Source: Trichoplax adhaerens
Lineage: Eukaryota > Placozoa > Uniplacotomia > Trichoplacea > Trichoplacidae
NCBI RefSeq assembly: GCF_000150275.1
Contig: NW_002060945.1
Location: forward strand, 3,433,172-3,497,171
Length of the DNA: 64,000 bases
Direction of reading: 5' to 3'
Shown here: piece after piece, positions 38,340 through 52,388 of the stretch
Layout of the letters: each line of letters starts with the position of its first letter
Position numbering within the stretch: position 1 is the first letter of the stretch
Notes under the pieces: model-generated
What the model was told of the DNA's origin: nothing
The model's database searches: none
The model's input: the letters and a program-made list of their open reading frames with translations, nothing else
Program-made: the position numbers and the translations under genes

Positions 38340-39310
38340 TGATACTACTGAGCCTGCGTTACTGTACAGTATTTTGGTAGTAAGGGTCTAAGGGATAGTC
38401 GAGTTCTTTATTGCTATCCTGGTCAACCAAGTACAGTACAGTACAGTACAGTACAGTAGGTTTAATAGGTTTAACCTGCTTTGGCAGTACAGTACAGTAC
38501 AGTACTGTACAGAACTCTACAGTGTACTGTACTGTACAGTACTGTACGCTTCTGTACTGTACTGTACATTCAAAAATACTGTAGATTGTAGACTGTAACC
38601 ACCACCAGAGATGACCATAACAAATATGATGTCACTATTAATACTTTATTTTAATAGTATAGTATACTGTATTATGGGCTAACGCGAGTCAAGTTCTTTA
38701 TTGCTATCCTGGTCAACCAAGTACAGTACAGTACAGTACTGTACAGTATAGAACTCTACAGTGCACAGTACGCTGCCGTACCGTACATTCAAAAATACTG
38801 TAGATTGTAGACTGTGACCATTTCCAGAGATGACCATAACAAAAATATAGGGGCATATGGTTAATTTTCCCTAACAAAAATGATGTCATTATTAATACTT
38901 TATTTTAATATATAGTATATTATGAGCTAACGCGAGTCAAGTTCTTTATTGCTATCCTAGTCAACCAAGTACAACTATGATGTCACTATTAATACTTTAT
39001 TTGAATACATAGTATATTATGGGCTAACGCGAGTCAAGTTCTTTATTGCTATCCTGGTCAACCAAGTACAGTACAGTACAGTACAGTACTGTACTGTATA
39101 TGCAGTATACTGTCATACAGTATACCGTACAGTATACAGTAGAACTCTATAGTGCACAGTACGCTGCCGTACCGTACTGTACATTCAAAAATACTGTAGA
39201 TTGTAGACTGTGATCACTTCCAGAGATGACCATAACAAAAATGATGTCACTATTAATACTTTATTTTAATATACTGTATAGTATATTATAGGCTAACGCG
39301 TAAACTAGGC
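38340..39310. repeat. Array of long imperfect repeats with GTAC palindromes
   Basis: Several partial copies of one unit lie between Beclin 1 and the bacterial insert. The marker GTTCTTTATTGCTATCC recurs near 38404, 38693, 38940 and 39031. Each copy is followed by CAACCAAGTACA, mostly then by runs of GTACAGTACAGTACTGTAC. Three copies continue with AAAAATACTGTAGATTGTAG, ATGACCATAACAAA and GATGTCACTATTAATAC, and units are joined by GGGCTAACGCG or GAGCTAACGCG. Copy lengths differ because the palindromic run expands and contracts and one copy is truncated. This is not a classical transposon: no coding sequence or terminal repeats are visible. Confidence 0.85.
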
Positions 39311-39887
39311 CTTCCACGGCGTTGCTGCTGGTCTCCCTAATACATTATTGATTCTCATTTTGTATATCCGTTATCCAGTATAGCTTGATAGTAACATGAG
39401 CGAAAATATCTACAGTATTGAAAAGTAAAATTACAATAATATTCTACTACTCCATAATTCCAAACGGCTACCGTAAGCTCGGGTGAACATTGTACTGCCT
39501 CCACGCTGCAGTACAGGCAGTAACGACAGAAACACCTCCTACCTCTGACAACGGACTACGAAAGAAAAAGTTGATCCTCCTAAAATCTCAAACCAATCCC
39601 CCTCTAGCTAAATGAAGCCTTCCCTCCACCCCTTTCTCCTTACCAAAAAGAACCAGCTTCATACTGTAGTACCGTAGATCGCTAGCAAACTGTGTACAGC
39701 CTCCTTTGATCGTTTGAGGACAGAGCCTGCCAGTACCTCCCTCATACACTCCAACGTTTGCCCGTCGTACTGCACAGTTACTCATTCAAAATTTAAAGAA
39801 ACTAAATGGATCCACATCAAGCACATTGGATTTTATAATTTGAGGGGAATATTATTATATTATTCATCGACGTAATTAACCAAAGAT
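39311..39887. other. Spacer between repeat array and dapF
   Basis: No convincing exon. A 65-codon open frame on - at 39588-39785 has no recognisable features. The junction between host and bacterial DNA must lie somewhere here, but I cannot place it. The sequence directly before dapF contains no clear Shine-Dalgarno or TATA box that I would defend. Confidence 0.5.
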
Positions 39888-40700
39888 ATGCTTCAAAAAG
39901 TTCCTTTTGTAAAAATGCATGGTCTCGGTAATGATTTTGTTATTGTTAATGGATGTCATATGCCTAAAAGCTCGGATATTCACAGCTTTGCAAAGGAGAT
40001 TTCTGATAGAGAACTTGGTGTAGGTTGTGACCAGTTTATTATTTATAGACAAGACAGTGATAAAATAAATATGACGATTTACAATCAAGATGGGTCTGGT
40101 GCAAAAGCTTGTGGAAATGCATCAAGGTGTTTAACTAGATTATTATTTGATCATACAGGAGCTAAAAATATAAAGCTTGATGTTGATGGGAGGGTTGTTT
40201 CTGGCAAGTATATTGATAAAAATACAATAAAAGTGGATATGGGTCCGCCATCATTTGAAAGTAGCTGGATGCCTGATAGCACTGACTTGTGCTCACTTGC
40301 AGAGCGTTATATGATCGAGCCTAAAGAGATGATATGTGTTGATGTTGCTAATCCACATTTAGTAATTTTTTCTAAACTTTCGAAAAAAGATATGGGGATG
40401 ATTGGTAATGATTTCCAAAAATGTGAGCTGTTTCCAGATGGCGTAAACGTTAATTTTGCTAGGATTGAAGACAACAAGATCAATTTAACGGTTTGGGAAA
40501 GAGGTACTGGCTTTACTTATGCTTGCGGAAGCGGTGCTATTGCAACTTTTGCCGCTGCAAATAAGCTAAGTTTTTTCGGTGATGAGGCTGAGATAGTCTT
40601 TAAACTCGGTTCTTTAAAAATGCAAAAGCAAAATGATAGTGTTTTAATGAGTGGGCCAGCTAGCTACGTATTTACTGGAGAGTATTTGTATAGCCAATAG
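39888..40700 (+). CDS. dapF: Diaminopimelate epimerase (bacterial type), intact
   Basis: Interconverts LL- and meso-diaminopimelate, the last step before lysine and a peptidoglycan precursor in bacteria. Animals lack this pathway. The 270-residue single-exon frame is full length for DapF. It starts with the conserved FVKMHGLGNDFVIVN, then GVGCDQF, and has both catalytic cysteines: Cys75 in ACGNASRC and Cys213 in YACGSGA. The block ICVDVANPHLVIFSK and the VWERGTGFT motif are also present. The wording of these motifs resembles Rickettsiales DapF more than free-living proteobacteria, as far as I can judge from memory. The start at 39888 directly precedes the conserved N-terminus. It sits among intron-rich animal genes and is followed 31 bases later by a decayed bacterial atpA. 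Either it is a transferred gene kept intact in the host genome or, less likely, an assembly chimera with endosymbiont DNA. Confidence 0.95.
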   Translation: MLQKVPFVKMHGLGNDFVIVNGCHMPKSSDIHSFAKEISDRELGVGCDQFIIYRQDSDKINMTIYNQDGSGAKACGNASRCLTRLLFDHTGAKNIKLDVDGRVVSGKYIDKNTIKVDMGPPSFESSWMPDSTDLCSLAERYMIEPKEMICVDVANPHLVIFSKLSKKDMGMIGNDFQKCELFPDGVNVNFARIEDNKINLTVWERGTGFTYACGSGAIATFAAANKLSFFGDEAEIVFKLGSLKMQKQNDSVLMSGPASYVFTGEYLYSQ

Positions 40701-40731
40701 TTAACAAGTCATTACGTTTGGCTGTCGTTTT

Positions 40732-41220
40732 AATATTTATGACAGAGAGATTATCAAGGATAATTTATTAAAATCTGGTAGTGATGCATATCCTAGTAAT
40801 GTATTTTATTTGTATTCAAGGCTACTTAAGCGCGCTGCTAAATTATCCAATGAAAAAGCTGATGGATCACTGAAAGCATTGCCAGTTGTTGATGCGCGAG
40901 CTGCTGATGTATCTGCTTATATTCCTATAAATGTGATCTCCATTACTGATAGTCAGGCTTTTTTTTTGAAAGAGAGTTATTTCATAAGGATCTAGTGCCA
41001 ACTGTAAATCTTGGTATATCGGTCAGACGTGTTGGTTCAGCTGCGCAGATTAAAGTAATTGAAAAAGTTGGCTCAATGAAACTGAAACATGCTCTATTTA
41101 GAGAGATGGGAGCGTTTGCTTAATTTAAGTCCGATCTAAATACATCAACACAACTAATTAGGCATGATTAGAAATTGGCAGAGCTTTTAATACAAGTAAA
41201 TTTATTTTTGATTAAAAGGA
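40732..41220 (+). pseudogene. atpA: Degraded bacterial ATP synthase alpha subunit, C-terminal part
   Basis: The F1 alpha subunit of ATP synthase binds nucleotide and forms the catalytic hexamer with beta; this copy cannot. Recognisable family blocks in order: [37 protein letters not shown], then [34 protein letters not shown] and KLAELL. Between the second and third blocks the frame shifts at a run of nine T (40959-40967). Further on, TAA interrupts where Gln is expected (around 41121) and a TAG follows near 41170. The N-terminal two thirds, including the Walker A motif, is missing, and a deletion has shortened the stretch before the DAYP block. It is in the same orientation as dapF and begins 31 bases after its stop. 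Divergence from bacterial atpA is more than frame damage alone, so decay is not very recent. Confidence 0.9.
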
Positions 41221-41266
41221 CGTTAGTTCTAAGAAGGAGAAGTTCAAGAATAAATAATTTAAGTAT

Positions 41267-41413
41267 ATGAAAGTAATTGAGACATTTTCAAATTCATTCT
41301 CTAATTTCTTTAGAAATCCAAAAAGCAGTCTCACATTAGGCAAGTTTGTTTGGTTTTTTATATATTGTATCTTTACATTATACCCTAGCCAAGCAATTGA
41401 TAGAGTACTGTAA
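41267..41413 (+). CDS. Short ORF, possible bacterial remnant with signal-like segment
   Basis: A 48-codon frame beginning MKVIETFSN, with a hydrophobic stretch around residues 27-39 (KFVWFFIYCIFTL) and an SQA site that looks like a secretory cleavage region. A purine-rich AAGGAGAAG lies about 25 bases before the start, too far for a good ribosome site. A different frame immediately after the stop reads GFGNLDTQLMPRVGVYIQEF, so the original gene may have been longer and frameshifted. I do not recognise the family. It lies next to the atpA remnant and may be part of the same insert, or may be chance. Confidence 0.3.
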   Translation: MKVIETFSNSFSNFFRNPKSSLTLGKFVWFFIYCIFTLYPSQAIDRVL

Positions 41414-42824
41414 TTGGTTTTGGTAATTTAGATACTCAATTGATGCCAAGAGTTGGAGTTTATATTCAAGAATTTGGTGTTCAGCGTTTTGTAATTGTTA
41501 CTTAATATTGATAGTATTGATTACAACAATAATATTTAAAATGATTGATATTCCACTATATTACTTTCCGCGAAGTTATATAACATATGTAGTAATGGTA
41601 AGTAAAACTCAATATACTATTACTGGAATGATACTTGCTATATCTGCAGTACGCAGTTTTGTTACCGTTAATGTTAGAATGACAATATACGCTGAGCTAT
41701 GTATTGATATAAGTTAAAATTTAAAAATCGTATTTTACAGGAGATGAAGAAGTTAAGGAATAAATAGACTTAACATTCATCATTAAATTAATCAATATTT
41801 AAGAACAGAATGCAATCAATATAAATAGTTACTCTATCACTGATGGCATATTTTTCTTTACTGATCTTATGTATATGCACATAATAATATAAAGACCTAA
41901 CTTGTAAAACAAGTTAATTTAGTGATAATCATCGCGTTAACTTATGGTTTATTTGGATCCCAAATTTTTATCTAATCGTGAAAAATAAAAATAGAGATAT
42001 ACTGCTAGCCTAAAAATTATGCAGCAGTGGATGAATAAAATAATGGAAAATTTATCCTTTCAGAAAATTATACTAGAGCTGCAGAATTCTTGGTAAGATC
42101 ACGGATATGCAACTTGGTTGGAGGGACGGGTGTGCCTTTGATCTGCTCGCGATTTCATTCCTATATTGTACTGTATTGTATCCTATATTGCCGTACATTC
42201 ATAATGGGAGATTGTAGATATTTCTCCTTTAATATATAGTTAATGGATTGGTTATTGAGATGTTCCTGCTTCTAGATCCCCCCCCTAGTATCTAGAAGCA
42301 AGGACCAACTGCTAGAAGTCCATGCAATAAATAGGCATAGAATGCGTAAAGCCGAGCGGACAGTACAGACGATACTAGGTATCAAGTCTGCCACACTATT
42401 AATAATATACGTACCTGAACATGGCCTAAAGTAGCAAGATATTAACTGCAACATTAAATGCTTACTGTCTTCGGCTAGATATCCATATAAATTCTATATA
42501 CATACTCAAACATGGTATACCACATACTCTGTAAAGTAGAATATGATCCTGTCCGGTGTCATCATATCCGATCGCTATTTTATTTATTTAAAGCCTTTTG
42601 GCCTGTAGATAGAGCCAAGCTAAAGATGCAAGAAATGCATACTATCTCGACGTCTGGATCAAGTTAATGCCCCTAATGTAGCATTTTCTTTCTAATTTCT
42701 CTATTAGCATTGCTTTCATCGCCCAAGAAAAGGGATTACTTAGATGGTGTTTTAATCGATGCATCTCAGCCTTGTATAATTTACACGTATTCGTATATAG
42801 CATAGAATAATCACTACTTTAGTC
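41414..42824. other. Spacer between bacterial insert and TMEM41A
   Basis: AT-rich, no supported exon. The right edge of the insert is somewhere before about 41.7 kb. A C-tract hairpin lies at 42267-42300. The 69-codon frame at 41508-41717 is not recognisable. Confidence 0.45.
42267..42300. repeat. Hairpin with cytosine-run loop
   Basis: TGCTTCTAGA (42267-42276) and TCTAGAAGCA (42291-42300) pair perfectly around a loop that contains an unbroken C tract. Long C runs are rare in this AT-rich DNA. It could be a cruciform or a mononucleotide-slippage site. Function unknown. Confidence 0.75.
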
Positions 42825-45502
<2,678 letters not shown>

Positions 45503-47835
45503 AACTCATAGTAATTAAGACCCACAGCCCAAATTCAATTCACCTAATTTATTCTTTCAAAGAACATTTTGGTAACGTTACCCAGGTTAAAAATTTCGGT
45601 AGTTTAGGTTAAATTTAAATTATTTCGATTTATCTATCAGGCTTTTTTGATACTATTACCACTTGTCAATACTGATTTACACCCTTAGATACTAGATCTC
45701 TATTTTTATTGTACATCTCTGGTCATTTACGTGTATAATTCTGTTGGCAATAAAATTATAAAGATCTACTTTATGAAATAGATTGGTTTTCTCAATTTTA
45801 CAACTTTGTAAATTAGCAATATCTTTCTACTGTATATAATCGATTTGGTAGTTAGTTCATAATTGTTCTACTTTTAGGTAACCTAGAATTAGAAATTACC
45901 GGTAGTTCTACAAATCAGATATCTTAAGGCACAGCGTGTTCTATGATGTTAATATTAGCAAAGTGATAATACAGATGCCATCTGTTTACTTCAACAACTG
46001 ATGACAGGAATATCTTTGTTGCTAAGCGAATGTGTTATTTACTCCATTTGAATACTACTATATCCTCTATCCTCTATAAAGAATTCCCATCATTAATGTA
46101 TCTTTTAGAGATTCTGCCATATCTCAACAGCTGTATCAGCATTCATACCCATACAGCATAGTAAAACTTTTAATATCTTGGTAGGAGTAACCTATTTGCT
46201 TTACGATACAATTATTAGGACCATCCAATCAATAGTTTTGTTATCGAAATAAATTGAACTATTTTGTAAGTTAATAATATCTATCAACCTAAACCTGAAT
46301 CCTGATTCCATGTCAAGATAGTACAAACCGACAATCTCAGCTACACATTCAATTGTTATAGGGATAATATGAGTAATCTCTTACTCTGGTAGCTTGCTTA
46401 AAATTAAGTTGCAACTCAATCGATCAATAATTAATATCTCTGGCAGCTGAATCATTTCATAAAGGATAGCTAGAATGATCTTTCGTTATATAACCTAGTT
46501 TAATTATAATTAGACAAATAATTACTAATCAATTATATATTTATTCACCTAATCCAATGATTACCTTAACTTCTTGCTTAATTATTCGCCGTCGATATTT
46601 AATGTTTTGACCCATTCCATTGTAATATAAATTACATGATTTTCTTTTTATATTCCAGGGATTCGCTACATTATAATCAGCTATTGATCATTGTAATATT
46701 GTTAACATTTTAGCAACTTGTTGAAATAAAAATCTGACACCAATAATGACCAGGCTGATTGGTGCAGACTCGCCCATTTTGCACAATTTACTGCTTTCTA
46801 CGTCAAAACAAAACCGTTGAGAAGTTAATACAAACTATGTTAGGCTTGATTATAAACATAATCTAATCAATGATTATATCATACTATCGCTGAGAGTCTA
46901 AGAGTTCCAATGTGTTAAACCTAATCCATTTAGTTTACTAGATATTCTCTCGCTTAAAGAGAATCTGCTATTTAATCAGTATAATCCACCTTATATGAGG
47001 AGTAATATCTCTAAGTGCTTTTAAAGCGAGCGAATTACTTCATTCCAGTTCGAATCAGCTGTGAGAGAAATTATTTAAAGTGCAGTTCATTCGTCTGTCT
47101 ATTAATCAATCACAGTCTTGGTTGTTATTTTGAATAGTTAAATATGGCACATAATAAGAGTGTAAATTTATCCTGTTTTCCCCACGTGATAAAAATTAGC
47201 ACATTGGATTAAAAATGACTATCCCATGTTAGTTAAGGTTGGAATTAGATATGAACTATATTTAGTCGAGTTTACAATCTTTACCGGATAGAAATCCACG
47301 TATAAATTGAAGACTGATCGGTATACACAAATTAGATGCCCTATAGGTAATAGCTGGTGAAGAAGAGAATAAAAAGAGTTCTAATTCTTGACAAACCCTC
47401 AAGCAGGTTTATTTAATTTTCAAATATTATGATGATGATGGCAATGATGTAAACATGGAGATCAAGTTCTTAATAATCAAAGCGTGATTAATTTTATGCT
47501 ATATTCTGATTTATCACTATAAGTACCGTAATTGAAAGCAAGTTTACTTTAGTTTAACCTGACGAAAGTTAAGGTTTTCAGCTAAAAATTAAAAATGATG
47601 AAAGGTTTTTATCACTCGACAAGATGCTAGCTATCGTTGCTACATTATTCTAGATCAGTGCTGATCAAAAAGGCTTCATTATCTCTTTCTCAGGTGCTCT
47701 CTACGTCGATAATTGGCATCAAGCTTACTGAAAATTGTCGGCCAAAATCTACCCAAGGAGCCTATATTTCACAACTCAAGACTAAGTTAACTGTCTATTC
47801 TCTACTTTAAAATAATCTTAAAAGTGTTAAAAAAG
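45503..47835. other. Intergenic between TMEM41A and TBP
   Basis: About 2.3 kb, AT-rich. It presumably holds the TMEM41A 3' UTR and the TBP promoter. I found no exon, RNA gene or clear repeat. Confidence 0.5.
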
Positions 47836-50800
47836 ATGAACAACGGTCCATATGAAGAGGTAAGATTCTTACCAATACATTGGGTAAACTTACCTTTTCT
47901 GATCCTACGCATCTTCATGGAACACGATGATTCTATTTCTGATCTACAAAACAGAATAAATTACATCAGTAGATTTTTTTATGAATTGAACATTTCCAAA
48001 CTGATGATGATAGCTTATCAACAAGCATAACATATTTTGAATTCCTTATCCAATACGGATGATGGCGCTATGAAAATCATCCTTGATATTCCTACTGATT
48101 ATTTCCACCAATTAGTATTCTCTATTGTATATGAGAAACGAAATGATAAAATAAGAATCGATTGGTAAATGATACCAAGAGTTGAAAGCTGGTTTTTATA
48201 ATGTTATTTCCGTTGAGTTTCAACCAGGGTAAAGCATTCCTTACAACTTATATATTTTGTGTCGATATGATTTCAAGCATTTCTGTCAATCATTATACAA
48301 TTTGTTTCAAGTTATACTAGGAGCCAAGTATTTGTTTTTCAATCGCTTTTTCTGGTTAAGGTTTAACCAGAGTAGTAGGGTGCGATTCTTTTGTGGGTAT
48401 AAATGACGTCGAAATTTTCGTTAGTTGGTATAAAAATTAGTTTTTGAATTTTTTGCCTTAAGAATTTTAGAAACATTTTTCCGTTAGGTTTTGAATTACG
48501 GTAGAGTACTATTTACGCGTACAGGGTCATATACTCGTACAATATGGCGTAAGCTAAATATGGCGTAGTCTTTATACCAGAATTTTTCGCCAATTAGCCA
48601 GTATTCAATAGCTCATCGCATGATGGATAAAAGATATGACAATTTTTTTCTAATTATTTGCTAAAGAGTTGTAAAATGTTTTACGATCGTTACAACTTCC
48701 GTTCACCTTAACACATAGTAATATGTTTCTTTTAGGCCATAAATGGCATTGACGTTATTGCAGTTTCGTAGCTTTATCACAGCATTAAATTCGTTTTCTA
48801 AAATTACCTGAGGATTGTAGACTCATTCGCAACTTTCCGTTCAATTTTTAACCTGGATAAAAATATTTTACCAATATGAACTGATCTTGAACCGAACCCT
48901 TGACACATCTACGCGTAGTTAGCGCTGATAATATTAGAGATATATTTTCGTCAACTAGTACAGTATTCGATAGTTTACTGTAAGAGAAGGAATCGGTATC
49001 AGAAACTCGTTTTCATATCATAGCAAGACTTGAAGATTGTTAAATCCTCGTTCTTTTCAGTTAGGTTTTAATAACTAAGATGAAAATATTTTATATGATG
49101 CATAGAATGAGTCGTATTAAAGCCATTCTAGGCGATACCAACTAATCTTCGTATTCGCCTTATCCAAGATAACTCATAAATCATAAAGGTTGTTTTTTTT
49201 ATCAGCTCTGACTTTCGTATTAACTTTAATTAACAGAATCCATAAGTCATAATGGTTGCCTTGAAGCAACGAATTAGATACGAAATACCTCTGAATCACA
49301 CTAAAATCGTTTAATGTAGCTCTTAAGAGTAGAATTGTTTTGAATTATTACCACCTAATGTACACGTGTATCAAGTTACCTTCAATCTCAATCACTATTC
49401 GATTTCATCCTTGCAAATTTCAGATTTCATGTTGAATTGTAGTAGTCTTTAGCATTGAATAGCTTATTACTGTAACTTTTGTGATCCTAGATCATAAAGA
49501 TCGGCAAAAAAATGCAGTTTATTAGTGGTATATGGATGTTGAAAGCTTTAAGTTAAATATTCGAGTAAAGTGGGGAAATAGATGGCTTATTTTATAATAT
49601 TATTGGATGTTACTTTCAAGAATAAATTTCAAATTCGTTTAAACGTAACAAACTTTAAGAATTTACGACAAATCTTGTAATTTCATTAATTGAATCTAAG
49701 CCTCAATGTTAGCTCTTAAAATTAAATTTTTTATCCACGTAGCAAGGATATACGGTAATCTAAAACTTATTACTGAATATCTAAGCAATAGCGCAGAATG
49801 GTTTACTTTTAATTTTAGTCCATTAGTCAGTTTGTTATAGATAATTTTTAAACACTTTCAACAATGCGTTCACTTGTCTCCGTTGTAACAGTAGAATTTA
49901 CACTATTAAAATGAACCATGCGTAGCTCGATTCTTGCCTTCTCATATACTGGAAAGATATAAGGTATTAGATGTAAGTATATATAATATCCTAGGCTTGT
50001 GAAGCAGGAATGAGCATCTCTATTCTTATGATGACATTAGGAATAGTTACAACCCTTTCACCCTAAAATAATTGCGCAATTCAATATCTTTAAGACTCAT
50101 CGTGGCAGCAGAATTTTAGAGCAGTATTTTGCAATCTAACAGTGACATAATTGAAAAAACATCTAAATTACAGGATGATCTTTAATATATTTTCTTTATT
50201 ATTCTTAATCATTGTATAGTATTATACCCCGAATTATAATCCAGCACAAAGAGTACCAGTTAATGATGACAATTTACCTCAAGAAGAATCTGAACCGAGC
50301 TGTTTATCTTTGCAACCACCAAAACCTGCAGCAATGCCGGCAGTGGTTCCTTCGCCACTTCCAACTCCGGTACCACCTCTGTCACCTTTAGAGCCAAATC
50401 CTGAATCTGAATGTGTGACAGATATCGTCCCACAAATACAGTGAGTATAGTGCAATAGCTGCATCGTATTATTTGAAAAAAAGGTATTGTAAAATTAAAA
50501 TCCACAACCAATTGGATACAATAGAATCATTCTCTATAAAAATACTATCGTAGGAGGCAAATGGCTTAAATTAGAATCTGAAGGTTTATACTGTTGGCAC
50601 AATAAGCAATAGCAAGCGAGATATCTTACTTATGATACTCAGAACAACATATTGCATGCATAGATAACTTTAAAATTATAAGCAATTGTTGTTTATCGCT
50701 GGTATAGAATGGGCATAGGAAATAAGATCACGCTTATAATATAACTTATGCTATATAAGAAATATTATTTCGTACACTACATATTCCTGCAGAAAGAGGA

Positions 50801-52388
50801 TATTATAGTCCAATTATAATTGAAAATTTTGTTTAGTAGTTAAAAAGAGCTATTAAAACGAGGAATATCTCATTTATAATACCAAAATACTTCTTTGTGT
50901 GCAAAATTTAAAGAAACACTCATATTTTAAGACTATAGTAAGAGCGAAAACTTTTTACAGCAGCTACAGTAAGCAACAGGACATAAATATAAAATATATT
51001 ATATAGAATACTAGAAATTTTCCACCTGAATAGAGAATGAAATATATATTTTAAAATAATACTTAGCCATTGCATATAGTAGGTACAATGCAAGTAATAG
51101 CAAACGAACATAACATCATCTTTATGATGCTAGGAACGTTGTTTCAACATTTAACCTGAAATGTAGCCTGAAACTGCGAGATATTGCTTCAAAAGCTAGA
51201 AATGCTGAATATAATCCAAAAGTAACCGTCGTGATGTATAATAATGGCAATTTATATCCTGCTAATATATTTAAGCTGATATATGTAAATTATAAGCTTA
51301 GTGTTTATTCAAGTCGCGATCTTATTTATCTAGCGTTTTGCTGCGTTAATTATGAGGATAAGAGACCCAAAAACTACAGCCTTAATATTTAGCTCCGGAA
51401 AGATTGTTTGTGCAGGAGCTAAAAGGTATCGGACCCTAATGATTTCAATAATTGAGCTTGCATATTGAAATGCACTTTGTAGAGTAGTTTATAATGCTTT
51501 TTACAGGCCATTTGATGGATTTACACTTTTTCTTTGTAGCCCCGAACTATCTCGTTTAGCAGCGAGAAAGCATGCACGGATTATTCAAAAATTGGGATAT
51601 CCTGTAAGTGCAGGATAGGATAATAGCAATAGCCTCCATTTGTATATTACCATAGAAGCCGAAATGTTGCCTAACCCTAGTATTTATGACCCTATAAAAG
51701 GCAAAATTCACCCAATTTCAAATTCAAAACATCGTTGGTAGCTGTGACGTTAAATTTCATATTAGCCTTGAAGGTTTGGTTGTAACGCACTCACACTTTT
51801 GTAGGTAAAGAACAAGACTGTATGTAAATGCTTTCTCAATTAATAGATTTCGATAGAGCGCTATGACGATATAATAATTTTGGGTCTGTAACATCTATAG
51901 TTATGGTGTAATTGGATATAACTGACGTATTGTACTATATCTAATATTACAGCTATGAACCAGAGTTATTTCCTGGTTTGATTTATCGGATGGTTCAACC
52001 AAAAGTCGTTCTTTTGGTTTTTGTCTCAGGCAAAATCGTTCTCACCGGTTGGCATTCTACAGCGCTAATCTATCGTTAAATTACCATACCAATAGATAAT
52101 ACTCATTTCTTATAATTTCATATTCAATTAACTGTACTTACTTTACTGAGCTACCGGATCTGCAAATTAATACATAAAAAAATTACATTCATGCATTACT
52201 CATGTGATCAACTTTTATACTAATAATGATATGGAGATGAACAAGAATGACATTAACAACTCTTCTCTCTATTAGGAGCTAAAGTTGAGGAAGATATTCT
52301 TGAAGCATTCAAGAAAATTTATCCAATGCTAAGAGCATTTATGAAACCACAAAAGCCGTCTAATGATAACCAGCTTGTAAAAACTTAA
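47836..52388 (+). CDS. TBP: TATA-box-binding protein, 8 exons
   Basis: General transcription factor that nucleates initiation complexes of all three nuclear polymerases. Exons 47836-47859, 50220-50440, 51134-51221, 51334-51425, 51540-51603, 51701-51804, 51953-52047 and 52276-52388 join in phase to 266 residues. Exon 1 is tiny (8 codons, MNNGPYEE) before a 2.4-kb intron; its good GTAAGA donor and phase match exon 2. The N-terminal part is proline-rich ([14 protein letters not shown]) and lacks the glutamine tract of vertebrate TBP. The saddle follows: [48 protein letters not shown], then second repeat [41 protein letters not shown] and [13 protein letters not shown]. The four intercalating phenylalanines are present. 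A short tail [14 protein letters not shown] extends the C-terminus. Identity is secure; exon 1 is the least certain part. Confidence 0.95.

Noticed and set aside
38340-39310. Could the array be a DNA transposon?
   Set aside because: No transposase, no consistent terminal inverted repeats or target-site duplications that I can identify.
39876-40088. 70-codon open frame opposite dapF
   Set aside because: Shadow of the dapF coding sequence on the other strand.
50260-50511. 83-codon open frame on - over TBP exon 2
   Set aside because: Antisense of the proline-rich TBP exon, whose composition keeps several frames open.
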